Made by a program: the position numbers and the translations under genes. A DNA stretch of 64,000 nucleotides from CAXSBR01 sp964236495 (GTDB lineage: Bacteria > Actinomycetota > Actinomycetes > Mycobacteriales > Jatrophihabitantaceae), in assembly GCA_964236495.1 (NCBI GenBank), contig CAXSBR010000008.1:62001-126000 (forward strand). Direction: 5' to 3'. Each line of letters opens with the position of its first letter. The first letter of the stretch is position 1. The notes beneath the pieces are model-generated. The model had not been told where the DNA came from. It ran no database searches and saw only the letters and a program-made list of their open reading frames with translations. Shown here in pieces: positions 50,972-59,522 of the stretch.

Positions 50972-53089
50972 TCAGACCGACGGCGGCACCGCCGACGCCA
51001 TTACCGCATCCGCCCGCGCCCAGGCCCGGTGCAGGCCGATCGCGGCGAACAGCTTGGCCTCGAAGTCCTCGCCTGCTGCACCGCCGACGACGATGCCCGG
51101 CAGACCCAGGTCCACGCCGGCCGCGGTGAGGCCCGCGGCTCCGTCGCCCCAGGCGCCGAGTGCCTTGGAATGGCGCAGCATCTCCTGCACGAAGATGACT
51201 GCCTTGATGTCCGCGCTGGGCGTGGTACCGCCGGCGATGACCAACGCGTCGAACTCGATCGAGCGCGACGTCAGGAACGTCCGGTCGACGACGAGCTTCT
51301 TGCCCCCGCTGCCCACGAACCCGCCCTTGGCGGCGAGTATGAAGACGGTGGCGCCCAGTGCAACAGCAGCTGCACGCAACGCCTCGATGCCGGCGATGTC
51401 GGAGCCGTCGTCGGCCAGCACCACGATCTTGCGTCCCGCGATAGGCCCGGGCACGGTGACGATCTGCGACAGTGCCGGTGACGGCGTGACGTCGGTGGCC
51501 GGACTGCCGGTCGGCGCGGGCAGGCCCAGACCGGCCGCCACCGCAGCGCACAGATCGGCGTCCACGTTGGCCAGTACGGCAAGCTCACGTTCCTTGATGG
51601 CCTGCTCGTAGACCTTGCCAAGCTCGAAGGTGAACGCCTCGATGATGTGCGCTTGCTCGACCGGCGTCATGCTCCGGTAGAACAGCGTGGCCTGGGTGAA
51701 GTGGTCGTCGAAGGAGACCGGGTTGGCGCGCTCGACGTTGCCCTCGACGGGCCGAGCGGTCTGCACATATCCGCCTTCAGCCTCAGTTGCGACTGCGGGC
51801 AGTCCGCCGTCCAAGGTGTTGGGGGAGTATGGCGCGATACCGGTGTGGATGGCGGTCTGGTGCATGCCGTCGCGCAGCATGTCGTTCACCGGTGCCTCGG
51901 GGCGGTTGATCGGCAACTGCATGAAGTTCGGACCACCCAGACGCGTCAGCTGCGTGTCGAGGTAGGAGAACAGCCGCGCCTGCATCAGCGGGTCGTTCGT
52001 GAACTCGATCCCGGGCACCACATGGCTGGTGCAGAAGGCCACCTGCTCGGTCTCGGCAAAGTAGTTCGTCGGGTTGCGATTCAAGGTCAGCTTGCCGACC
52101 AGCTGCACCGGTGCCAGCTCCTCGGGCACGAACTTGGTCGGGTCCAGCAGATCGATGCCCTCGAAAGTCTCGGTGCCGTCGTCGGGCAAGACCTGAAGGC
52201 CCAGCTCATATTCCAGGAATGCGCCGTTTTCGATGCCGTCGGCCATGTCGCGGCGGTGATAGTCGGGGTCCATGCCGGCCGCGATCTGCGCCTCCTCCCA
52301 CACCAGGGAGTGCACGCCGGCGACGGGCTTCCAGTGGAACTTCACCAAACTCGTCTCGCCGGCCTCGTTCACCAGGCGGAACGTGTGGACGCCGAAGCCT
52401 TCCATGGTGCGAAACGAGCGCGGGATACCGCGGTCGCTCATGTTCCAAAACACGTGGTGGGTGGCTTCGGTGTGCAGGGACACGAAGTCCCAGAAGGTGT
52501 CGTGGGCGGACTGCGCCTGCGGAATCTCCCGGTCGGGCTGGGGCTTGCCGGCGTGGATGACGTCGGGGAACTTGATGCCGTCCTGGATGAAGAACACCGG
52601 GATGTTGTTACCCACCAGGTCGAAGGTGCCCTCGTCGGTGTAGAACTTCACCGCAAAGCCGCGGGTGTCGCGCACGGTGTCGGCAGAGCCACGCGAACCC
52701 AGCACGGTCGAGAAGCGGGTGAACACCCGGGTCTGCTTGCCCTTCTCGGACAGGAAGCCGGCCTTGGTGACCGACGAGGCGTTGCCGTAGGCCTCGAACA
52801 CGCCGTGTGCTGCTGCGCCACGAGCGTGCACCACTCGCTCGGGGATGCGCTCGTGGTCGAAGTGGGAGATCTTTTCGCGCAGATGGAAATCCTCGAGCAG
52901 AGTGGGGCCCCGCTTGCCGGCCTTGAGAGAGTGGTCGGTGTCGGGCAGCCGCAGGCCCTCGGCGGTGGTCAGCTTGTCGCCGGATTGGGCGAACACGCTT
53001 CCCGCGCCGTCGACGGGATCGACCTTCGCCAGGCCGACAGGGCTGAGCGGCTCGGGAGCCGCCTGATCGGGGTTGCGTCGTGTCGCCAT
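50972..53089 (-). CDS. katE: Large-subunit monofunctional catalase (HPII/KatE type)
   Basis: 705 residues from the ATG at 53089 (GGAG 6 bases upstream). Catalytic His in [13 protein letters not shown], Asn in [15 protein letters not shown], and the heme Tyr in [15 protein letters not shown]. After residue 520 a DJ-1/PfpI-like (GATase1) domain follows, as in E. coli HPII, which marks the large-subunit class. It degrades hydrogen peroxide in the cytoplasm. It is convergent with the VOC gene and divergent, across a 325-bp gap, from the LicD gene. Regulation not visible. Confidence 0.96.
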   Translation of the reverse strand: MATRRNPDQAAPEPLSPVGLAKVDPVDGAGSVFAQSGDKLTTAEGLRLPDTDHSLKAGKRGPTLLEDFHLREKISHFDHERIPERVVHARGAAAHGVFEAYGNASSVTKAGFLSEKGKQTRVFTRFSTVLGSRGSADTVRDTRGFAVKFYTDEGTFDLVGNNIPVFFIQDGIKFPDVIHAGKPQPDREIPQAQSAHDTFWDFVSLHTEATHHVFWNMSDRGIPRSFRTMEGFGVHTFRLVNEAGETSLVKFHWKPVAGVHSLVWEEAQIAAGMDPDYHRRDMADGIENGAFLEYELGLQVLPDDGTETFEGIDLLDPTKFVPEELAPVQLVGKLTLNRNPTNYFAETEQVAFCTSHVVPGIEFTNDPLMQARLFSYLDTQLTRLGGPNFMQLPINRPEAPVNDMLRDGMHQTAIHTGIAPYSPNTLDGGLPAVATEAEGGYVQTARPVEGNVERANPVSFDDHFTQATLFYRSMTPVEQAHIIEAFTFELGKVYEQAIKERELAVLANVDADLCAAVAAGLGLPAPTGSPATDVTPSPALSQIVTVPGPIAGRKIVVLADDGSDIAGIEALRAAAVALGATVFILAAKGGFVGSGGKKLVVDRTFLTSRSIEFDALVIAGGTTPSADIKAVIFVQEMLRHSKALGAWGDGAAGLTAAGVDLGLPGIVVGGAAGEDFEAKLFAAIGLHRAWARADAVMASAVPPSV

Positions 53090-53414
53090 GGTGAACTCCG
53101 GGGTGTCGATTTGGATGTGTGGATTGGATGTGTCGAGTGGTATGAGGCGTTGTCTTGACCTGTGCAATCGACCCTAACTCGCCGGACGGATCGTGTCCGC
53201 CAGATGCCGGCCTGTCCGGGCTGCCGGTAGATCGGATCTGCACCGGGGACCGGCGGCGCACGAGTCCTGGCCGTCGCGCCCATCAACGAATACAGACCCC
53301 TTCCGCGTAGGCTTTCCAACAATTCGCGGGTGGGTCGACCTTCTGTGCTCGCCCGCTGCCCCAATCGAAGCACGTGCCCTATGCACCCAACGCATATATC
53401 CGAGGAGCCCCGCG
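53090..53414. other. Noncoding interval between katE and the surface-polymer cluster
   Basis: 325 bp without a supported gene between divergent katE and the LicD fusion gene. It should contain both promoters. A rightward frame open from 53193 is an upstream extension of the LicD gene that has no good start. I see no recognisable operator or RNA. Confidence 0.6.
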
Positions 53415-54944
53415 TTGACCAAGCCCGTTCGTGCCAACCGGCGGGAGCTGCGTCTGGAGCGTGACGAGGACAGCACCAAGACAGTCGACGTGTTCTTCGA
53501 CGAACACCGGGTGTGGTCCACGCGCGTTCCGGCGGCGCATCCTCGCACGGGTGCGCGACGGATTCGGTGGCCCGTCGCGATGGTGCCCTACCTGCACGGC
53601 AGCTCCACCGTTGTCGTTCGCAGCTCAGCCACCGGCGCGGATCTGGCCGCCGGTGAGGTCAACTTCGGTGGTCCTGGCCGGGTGTCGATCACCGACGCGC
53701 AGGGCCGTTGGCTGGCGATCAACAAGTGGAACCGGTTCGGCCCGTCCTTCGAGGGAGATCCTTCCGGTGTGCAGCACCGGCTGGTCGCCAGCGCCGCAGA
53801 CGTCGCGGTGCTGATGCAGCAGTGGGGCTATCCGGTGTACATGGTCGGCGGCTCACTGTTGGGCGCGATGCGCACCGGAGAGCTGCTGCCGCACGACGAC
53901 GACATCGACTTCGCCTTCTGGTGTGGCAAGACCGATCCGCAGGACGTCACGCTGGTCGGTTTCGAGGTGCAACGCCAGCTGGAAGCCGCCGGCTACACGA
54001 TCGTGCGGCACAGCCACGCGCATCTGGAAATCGTGTTCCTGACCGACGAGGGCAGCACCGACTATTACATCGACGTGTTCACCGGCTACCACGACGCCGA
54101 CGGTCTATACAACCAGCCGTTCGCGCTGTGCGGTGAGCTGGCGGTGGAAGATCTGGTGCCTACCAAGGCGATGGACGTCAACGGATTCAACCTGCCCGCA
54201 CCCGCCGCTCCCGAGGCGTGGCTGGAGTTCGCCTACGGTCCGGACTGGCTGGTGCCCGATCCGTCGTTCCGCTGGGTGACGCCGCGCTCGACGCTGCGCT
54301 TGTTCGAGAACACCTTTGGCGTGTTTAACCGGCAGCGTGTGTTCTGGGAGAAGACGTGGCAGAAGGTGGACAAGCGCGCGGCGCTGGACACCGAGGACTT
54401 CGCTGACGTCGACCGCTTCCTGACGCTGTTGCCCGAGCGCGCGTACGTCGTGGACCTGGGCTGCGGGGACGGCCGGCAGGCCGAACGCATCGCCGCGGCC
54501 GGACATCAGGTGTTGGGCGTGGATTACAGCTTCGAGGCGCTGCGAGTGGCGCGACAGACGCAGCCCGCGAACGTCGACTACCGCTTCCTCAACCTCAATG
54601 ACCGTCATGATCTGCTGGCGTTCGGGCTCGAGCTGATCGACGCGGGACGGCACCCGTTCTTCTTCGCCCGCAACGTGCTGCACGAGATCCCCCTGTTGGG
54701 CCGCGCGGATCTGCTCGTCACCCTGCGCGGCGTGCTCGAACCGGGCACGTTCCTGTACGCCACGATGTTCAATACACCGCCGGTTCGACGGATCGCGAGC
54801 AATCCCGAGACCTGGACGCTCGGAATCCGCACCCTGCGGCGGGAAGCTTGGCGCTGGCGATTGGCGACGACGGTGCTGACCGACCGACGTCTGCAAACTC
54901 CCTACGGCGTGCGGCGCCATGTCACCGTTCTGGTGTGGCCGTGA
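53415..54944 (+). CDS. LicD-like phosphotransferase fused to a class I methyltransferase
   Basis: 509 residues from TTG 53415 (GAGGAG 8 bases upstream). A N-terminal domain of unknown type (about 1-120) is followed by a LicD/nucleotidyltransferase core (GGSLLGAMRTGELLPHDDDIDFAF) with DYYIDVFTGYHD, as in enzymes that attach phosphocholine or other phospho-groups to surface glycans. From about residue 345 lies a SAM methyltransferase domain (VVDLGCGDGRQAERIAAAGHQVLGVDYS). The fusion could transfer and then methylate a group on a polymer. It opens a run of glycan genes. Substrates unknown. Confidence 0.87.
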   Translation: MTKPVRANRRELRLERDEDSTKTVDVFFDEHRVWSTRVPAAHPRTGARRIRWPVAMVPYLHGSSTVVVRSSATGADLAAGEVNFGGPGRVSITDAQGRWLAINKWNRFGPSFEGDPSGVQHRLVASAADVAVLMQQWGYPVYMVGGSLLGAMRTGELLPHDDDIDFAFWCGKTDPQDVTLVGFEVQRQLEAAGYTIVRHSHAHLEIVFLTDEGSTDYYIDVFTGYHDADGLYNQPFALCGELAVEDLVPTKAMDVNGFNLPAPAAPEAWLEFAYGPDWLVPDPSFRWVTPRSTLRLFENTFGVFNRQRVFWEKTWQKVDKRAALDTEDFADVDRFLTLLPERAYVVDLGCGDGRQAERIAAAGHQVLGVDYSFEALRVARQTQPANVDYRFLNLNDRHDLLAFGLELIDAGRHPFFFARNVLHEIPLLGRADLLVTLRGVLEPGTFLYATMFNTPPVRRIASNPETWTLGIRTLRREAWRWRLATTVLTDRRLQTPYGVRRHVTVLVWP

Positions 54945-55075
54945 GTGTGCGGGCTGACGACTACGGCGACGATCTGCCTCCAGGCGGCATGACCGCAGAC
55001 GGCGCCGTGCCACTGGACGACACCGCTGGAGCGGATAACACCGTGCCCGCCCTGCTGAAAAGGACCCGTCAGTGA
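54941..55075 (+). CDS. 44-residue hypothetical protein, coupled on both sides
   Basis: GTG at 54941 overlaps the LicD-fusion stop, and its own stop overlaps the next GTG (both GTGA). It encodes a short acidic, Gly/Asp-rich peptide ending in a basic patch (LLKRTRQ) with no signal peptide or known domain. Double 4-base coupling and fair third-position GC make it look translated. It could instead be just a translation bridge. Confidence 0.5.
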   Translation: MSVRADDYGDDLPPGGMTADGAVPLDDTAGADNTVPALLKRTRQ

Positions 55076-55437
55076 ATATCTCCAAGTCCTCCCGCCGGAT
55101 TGCTGCGAAGGCCGTGCGGCAGATGGCGCCCCGCACGGTGTCCAAGCTGCGGTTGGTGTCGACGCTGGACCCGGCGTTCGGCTACGGCGCGGCCCGCTTC
55201 ATTGCCTACGAGCGAGAGCTGCGGGCGCTGCGGCGCGAGATCGATGCACTGCGGCGCGACAACCGTCGGGTGGCAGAGCTGTACGACGTGGTGTTCGAGT
55301 GGGCCAAGAGCAACGCCGGCGGGCAGGGCAAGGCTGCAGGAAGTAGCGCTTTCTCTGCGCCCGACGCCGACGCGACCGTGGAGCGGGTTGCAGCAGCACT
55401 CGCCGAGCACGACCGGGTGTCGCCTGCGCCCAGCTGA
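55072..55437 (+). CDS. Small coiled-coil protein (DUF6752-like)
   Basis: 121 residues from GTG 55072. A basic N-terminus (about 1-35) leads into a helical coiled-coil stretch, RFIAYERELRALRREIDALRRDN, and ends in an Ala-rich tail. I associate this pattern with the small proteins of actinobacterial surface-polymer clusters (DUF6752 type), but that is memory, not a search. It follows the LicD fusion in the same transcription unit. Confidence 0.6.
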   Translation: MNISKSSRRIAAKAVRQMAPRTVSKLRLVSTLDPAFGYGAARFIAYERELRALRREIDALRRDNRRVAELYDVVFEWAKSNAGGQGKAAGSSAFSAPDADATVERVAAALAEHDRVSPAPS

Positions 55438-55504
55438 ATTAGGCTGGCCGGCTCTGGCAGGTAGCTGCGTGCGGAGGCGGCGCGTCGTTGATCTTGCCGA
55501 ATCT

Positions 55505-55548
55505 GCCAGGCGGCCACCGCTGCGGCGCCAGGCGGCCACCGCTGCGGC
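55505..55548. repeat. 22-bp direct tandem duplication
   Basis: Two identical 22-bp copies beginning GCCAGGCGGCCACCGCTGCG (55505 and 55527) in the 130-bp gap between the coiled-coil gene and the convergent glycosyltransferase gene. No other feature is seen in the gap. Confidence 0.85.
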
Positions 55549-55567
55549 GAGACGGTCTGGCAGCCGG

Positions 55568-57067
55568 CTAAGGCAAGGTCAGTGAGCCTGCGTGGTGCGG
55601 TGTCAGCTCGGCAACGAATTGATAGCCGAATATGGTTGGTCGAAGGCGAACAAGGGCACGGTCGAGGCGCCGCATCATTCGGGTTCTCCTGGTATCACTT
55701 CGGGAAAGAACGTCGAATGGTAGGCCCGTGTACTCCAGTGCAAGCAGGTCCAGACCGCTGCTGAGGAATAGTCGCCGCAGGCTTTTCCGGGTAAAGAACC
55801 GAAGGTGGGTCTGGTCGAGGATGCCGCGCCTGTCGTAATCGAAGGCGCCGGCCACCACGCGACCGCGCGGGTACCAGTGCCCGAAGTTGGGTGTAGAGAT
55901 CAAAATAACGCCGCCGGGCGCCAGCACTTGAGCCATCTCGCGGAGCAGCTTTTCCGGGTTTCGTACGTGCTCGATCACATCTGCAGCAACGACGACATCG
56001 AAATCCTTCCCTGCCGCCACCGGAACTCCGTCTTCCAGATCACCCGGGTAGAAACTGTCAAGCCGTTCCCGTACCCCTGGAATCTCGATGTTGTCGACGC
56101 CGGTGACGTGGTGTCCTCGCTCGCGCATGCGCTGGGACAGCTGAGCACCCGAACACCCTAAGTCGAGTACTCGACCAGGTGCGGTGTCTGCCAGCAATTC
56201 CATGATGGCGGTATGCGAAGTGCCTTCGCCTTCTTTCAGCGCGTACTCTGCGTCAGTTGGAACCCAATTATGCGTGCCAATGCCGACCTTGGTGAGGCGG
56301 TACTGCACAACATCGCGGATGACGTCGCGTGCGTACTTGAGTCCGTCGACATAACAGATTTCGTCTCCGTAGTACGTCGGTATCGGAATTTCGACGATGC
56401 GCTTGCCGGCGTCGAGAAGTTGCACGATGATCTGGGTGTCGAAGTCGAAGCCGTCAGTATTTGAGTTGAAAGGTATCTCGGCCAGGGCGGAGACCCGGTA
56501 CGCACGGTAACCGGAGTGAAACTCGGTCAACGAGGAGGAGAGCAGCCGGTTCTCCACCGACGTCAGGATCTTATTACCGACGTATTTGTACAGCGGCATG
56601 CCGCCAGCAAGTGCCGACCCAGGCTGCATCATCCGCGAACCGAAGACGGCATCGGCTTGACCGTTGACCAATGGCGCGACCATTTCCGGAAGACATTCCG
56701 GAGCATACTGACCATCTCCATGCAAGAGCACCACGATGTCAAGTCCACGATCTATCGCGGCGAGGTAGCCCTGTTTCTGATTACCGCCGTAGCCCAGGTT
56801 GCGCCGATGCTGGACGACGGTCGTAGAGACGTGGTCGTTGTCGGCGCGCCACGCCAGGCCGTGATCGATGGTGGCGTCCGGGCTGGCATCATCGAAGATC
56901 AAGATCTCATCGATCTGCGGTCGGAAGTCGACCGGAATGCGGTCCAGAGTGGCCTGCAGGGTGGACGCCGCGTTGTACGTCACGACCAGGATGCCGATCC
57001 GAAGTCGCCGGGTCGCAGTTGTGACGTCGCCCGACGTCAAGGAGTTGGGCGTGATGTGTTCGGGCAC
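55568..57067 (-). CDS. GT2 glycosyltransferase fused to a class I methyltransferase
   Basis: 499 residues. Residues 20-265 are a dolichol-phosphate-mannose-synthase-like GT-A domain: ILVVTYNAASTLQATL, FDDASPDATIDHG, NLGYGGNQKQGY, VVLLHGDGQYAPE (D-x-D), and GSRMMQPGSALAGGMPLYKYVGN. From about 285 a SAM-binding domain begins (RVLDLGCSGAQLSQRMRERGHHVTGVD), then VVVAADVIEHVRNPEKLLREMAQVLAPGG. It probably loads a sugar on polyprenyl phosphate and may methylate a sugar. It is divergent from the flippase-like gene, and its GC is lower than elsewhere. Confidence 0.88.
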   Translation of the reverse strand: MPEHITPNSLTSGDVTTATRRLRIGILVVTYNAASTLQATLDRIPVDFRPQIDEILIFDDASPDATIDHGLAWRADNDHVSTTVVQHRRNLGYGGNQKQGYLAAIDRGLDIVVLLHGDGQYAPECLPEMVAPLVNGQADAVFGSRMMQPGSALAGGMPLYKYVGNKILTSVENRLLSSSLTEFHSGYRAYRVSALAEIPFNSNTDGFDFDTQIIVQLLDAGKRIVEIPIPTYYGDEICYVDGLKYARDVIRDVVQYRLTKVGIGTHNWVPTDAEYALKEGEGTSHTAIMELLADTAPGRVLDLGCSGAQLSQRMRERGHHVTGVDNIEIPGVRERLDSFYPGDLEDGVPVAAGKDFDVVVAADVIEHVRNPEKLLREMAQVLAPGGVILISTPNFGHWYPRGRVVAGAFDYDRRGILDQTHLRFFTRKSLRRLFLSSGLDLLALEYTGLPFDVLSRSDTRRTRMMRRLDRALVRLRPTIFGYQFVAELTPHHAGSLTLP

Positions 57068-57109
57068 GGACTGTAATTCTACTCCATTCCAGAGCGACGC
57101 ACATCAAAC

Positions 57110-58186
57110 GTGCCGGGTGTCCAGGTACTGTTTCAAGTCATGCATCAAACATCCGGCATGGCCTCGTGGACGCGGCGCGCATTCCGGTCAGGACACGTGA
57201 TGCGCTATCTGCGGATCGGCATGATGGCCGCAGCCCTTGCGTTGCTGCTGTTGGCAGTTGTCGGCAACTGGGCACGTTTCAGCGACGACCTGAGCAAGGT
57301 CGGCTTGGTGCGCACGCTGCTGTCAGTGCCCCTGCTCATCGGCGGTCTTGCCGCTGGCATGCTGGCATGGCGCCAAATATTGGGCGGCCTGGGCAGTCGC
57401 TTGAACTTACCAACCGCGAGCAAGATCTACTTCCTCGGCCAGCTGGGCAAGTACCTCCCGGGCTCGGTGTGGCCGGTTCTCGCGCAGATGGAGTTGGGTC
57501 GCGATCACGGCGTCGCGCGACGGCGTTCTCTGGTTGCTGTTGTCGCGGCCACAGTATTGAGCTTGACAACGGCGCTGACTCTGGCCGGCTTGACCGTTGC
57601 GGTACTGCCCGACCATTACCGCGCCCGCCTCTGGTGGCTGATGCTGCCGGTACCATTTCTCGCCACCTTGCTGCACCCGCGGGTTCTATGGGCTGCACTC
57701 CGTCGAGTGCCGCGGCTACGCCTCCTGGACGGCCAGCCCGAACCGCCCCCGATGTCGGCGATGCTCAAAGCCACCGGGTGGTCCCTAGCCGGGTGGGCCT
57801 GTTACGGGCTCCATATCGCAGTTCTAGCGCTGGCTTTTCATCCGCGAAACTTGGCCACGCTGTTTGTTGTGTGCATCGGTGGCTACGCACTTGCCTGGTG
57901 CGCCGGCCTGGTCGTGTTCTTGTTGCCCGCCGGCGCTGGAGCCCGGGATCTGGCTCTCGTCGTCGCCTTGTCGACCGTGCTTCCTACCGGGCCCGCGCTG
58001 GCTGTTGCGGTCATCTCCCGCATGGTGACCACCGCCTGCGACTTGGGCTGCGCCGGGGTAGCTTTTGCGACCTCGCACAGAGCACTGCCATGGAAGGTCG
58101 CACGCACCGCTGACGCCACCCCTCCGGAACCCGAAAACGGTGCAATGGTCGGTTCTATGTCCGAGCTCGCTCGGGTCCAGCAGTGA
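57110..58186 (+). CDS. Flippase-like membrane protein (lysylphosphatidylglycerol synthase TM region)
   Basis: Up to 358 residues (GTG 57110; the ATG at 57200 gives a shorter, membrane-starting form and is a good alternative). Seven to eight hydrophobic helices in the LPG_synthase_TM/UPF0104 pattern, with LGKYLPGSVWPVLAQMELGRDHG and LPAGAGARDLALVVALS as conserved loops. In glycan clusters such proteins are suspected to move lipid-linked sugars, or are of unknown role. The stop overlaps the next gene by GTGA. No catalytic domain follows. Confidence 0.82.
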   Translation: MPGVQVLFQVMHQTSGMASWTRRAFRSGHVMRYLRIGMMAAALALLLLAVVGNWARFSDDLSKVGLVRTLLSVPLLIGGLAAGMLAWRQILGGLGSRLNLPTASKIYFLGQLGKYLPGSVWPVLAQMELGRDHGVARRRSLVAVVAATVLSLTTALTLAGLTVAVLPDHYRARLWWLMLPVPFLATLLHPRVLWAALRRVPRLRLLDGQPEPPPMSAMLKATGWSLAGWACYGLHIAVLALAFHPRNLATLFVVCIGGYALAWCAGLVVFLLPAGAGARDLALVVALSTVLPTGPALAVAVISRMVTTACDLGCAGVAFATSHRALPWKVARTADATPPEPENGAMVGSMSELARVQQ

Positions 58187-59406
58187 CCAGCCATGCTGTG
58201 TCCGGACCGGTCACGTCGACCAGTACGCGTGCTAGCGACCCGCGCATTGGGCGGGCCCGGTGGACGGTACTCATCGTCGCCGTCCTTGTACTCGTTCCAA
58301 AACTGATTTTGGCCTGGCGCACCGGCGGAACCCGAGATGTCGGAACGTGGCAGATCTTCGCCGCCGGCGTCAAAAGCAAAGGTCCCGTCGGCGTGTACTC
58401 AATCAACTTCCATACCAGTCACCGCCTCTACAACCATCCGCCGCTGGTGGGCTGGTTGCTCGAGCTGTTGAATTATCTGTCGTCAGTGGGCATCCGACTT
58501 CGATTCAGCTTGCGGGCGATCGCAAGCGTTGCCGATGTCGGTTCAGCCCTACTCACGTTTGAGATCGTGCGGCGCCGCTCATCGCTGCTTCGGGCTGTCG
58601 CCGCAGGCATGATCGTCGGCGCAAGTCCTGTTCTGGTGTTGATCTCGGGCTATCACGGCAACACCGACCCGATCTTCGTCGCACTCGTCCTGCTCGGAAC
58701 GTTCCTACTAGTTGACATGGAGATGGCAATCCTCGGCGGGGCCGCACTGGCGCTTGCCCTAAGCATCAAAATAGTTCCGGTGGTCGTTTTACCGGCTTTG
58801 GTCGTGTATGTCGTGAAATATCGCAGGCCATTATTGGCCAAGACAACTGCTGGTTTCGGCGTCGTGTTTATCGCCCTGTGGGCAGTGCCGGTGCTGACCC
58901 AGTGGAAGAGCATCAAAGACAACGTCCTCGGTTATTCCGGCGTGGGAGCGCGCCAGTGGGGTCCGATCCAGATTGCTAGGCAGGCGCATGACGCCGGCCT
59001 GGTGCAGTTCCTCAGCGGGCCGGGCAAAAACCTGTCCCTTATTCTCGCCTGCCTGATCCCGGCGGCTATCGTCTGGCAACGAGGAGATTATGCCGTCCAG
59101 GGCGTATGCCTGGCTCTGGTCGTGTTCTTGGCGCTCAGCCCCGCCTTCGGTGTTCAGTACCTCGCCTGGGCATTGGCCGCGTCTTGCATTCTCAGCGTAT
59201 GGCTCGGAACGTTGTACAACGTATTTGCTGGAACCCTCCTATTCTTGACCTACAACCATTGGAATAAGGGGTTTCCATGGACGCGCATCGTCAGTGGGCA
59301 TCTCACCCCATTCGAAGTAAATGTCGGTCTTGTAGCCTGGTTTGTTCTCGTTGTGCTAGTGGGTTATGAGCTTTTCGTAGGATCAGGCCTGCGCCGCGTG
59401 CGTTGA
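58183..59406 (+). CDS. GT-C-like polyprenyl-phosphate-dependent glycosyltransferase
   Basis: 407 residues, about 9-10 helices. After the first helix comes a loop with GTRDVGTWQIFAAGVKSKGP, the placement of the acidic catalytic residue in GT-C (GT39/87-like) enzymes that use lipid-linked sugars outside the membrane; YNHPPLVGW matches the usual loop-1 motif. It is GTGA-coupled to the flippase-like gene. Sampled lines are 43-53% GC, the lowest in the window, suggesting recent acquisition. Donor and acceptor unknown. Confidence 0.8.
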   Translation: MTSHAVSGPVTSTSTRASDPRIGRARWTVLIVAVLVLVPKLILAWRTGGTRDVGTWQIFAAGVKSKGPVGVYSINFHTSHRLYNHPPLVGWLLELLNYLSSVGIRLRFSLRAIASVADVGSALLTFEIVRRRSSLLRAVAAGMIVGASPVLVLISGYHGNTDPIFVALVLLGTFLLVDMEMAILGGAALALALSIKIVPVVVLPALVVYVVKYRRPLLAKTTAGFGVVFIALWAVPVLTQWKSIKDNVLGYSGVGARQWGPIQIARQAHDAGLVQFLSGPGKNLSLILACLIPAAIVWQRGDYAVQGVCLALVVFLALSPAFGVQYLAWALAASCILSVWLGTLYNVFAGTLLFLTYNHWNKGFPWTRIVSGHLTPFEVNVGLVAWFVLVVLVGYELFVGSGLRRVR

Positions 59407-59522
59407 GCGACGTGATCCGCGTCGGCGGCCCTACCCGCGGCTTACTTGGTGCTGGGCCGGTCGATGCACTCCTCGCCGGCGTCTGCCAACTCAGTTGAAG
59501 CAGCTTGTGGCACCCTGTTCCC

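Noticed and set aside
53193..53414. N-terminal extension of the LicD fusion protein
   Set aside because: No start with a good ribosome-binding site; TTG 53415 has GAGGAG at the right distance.
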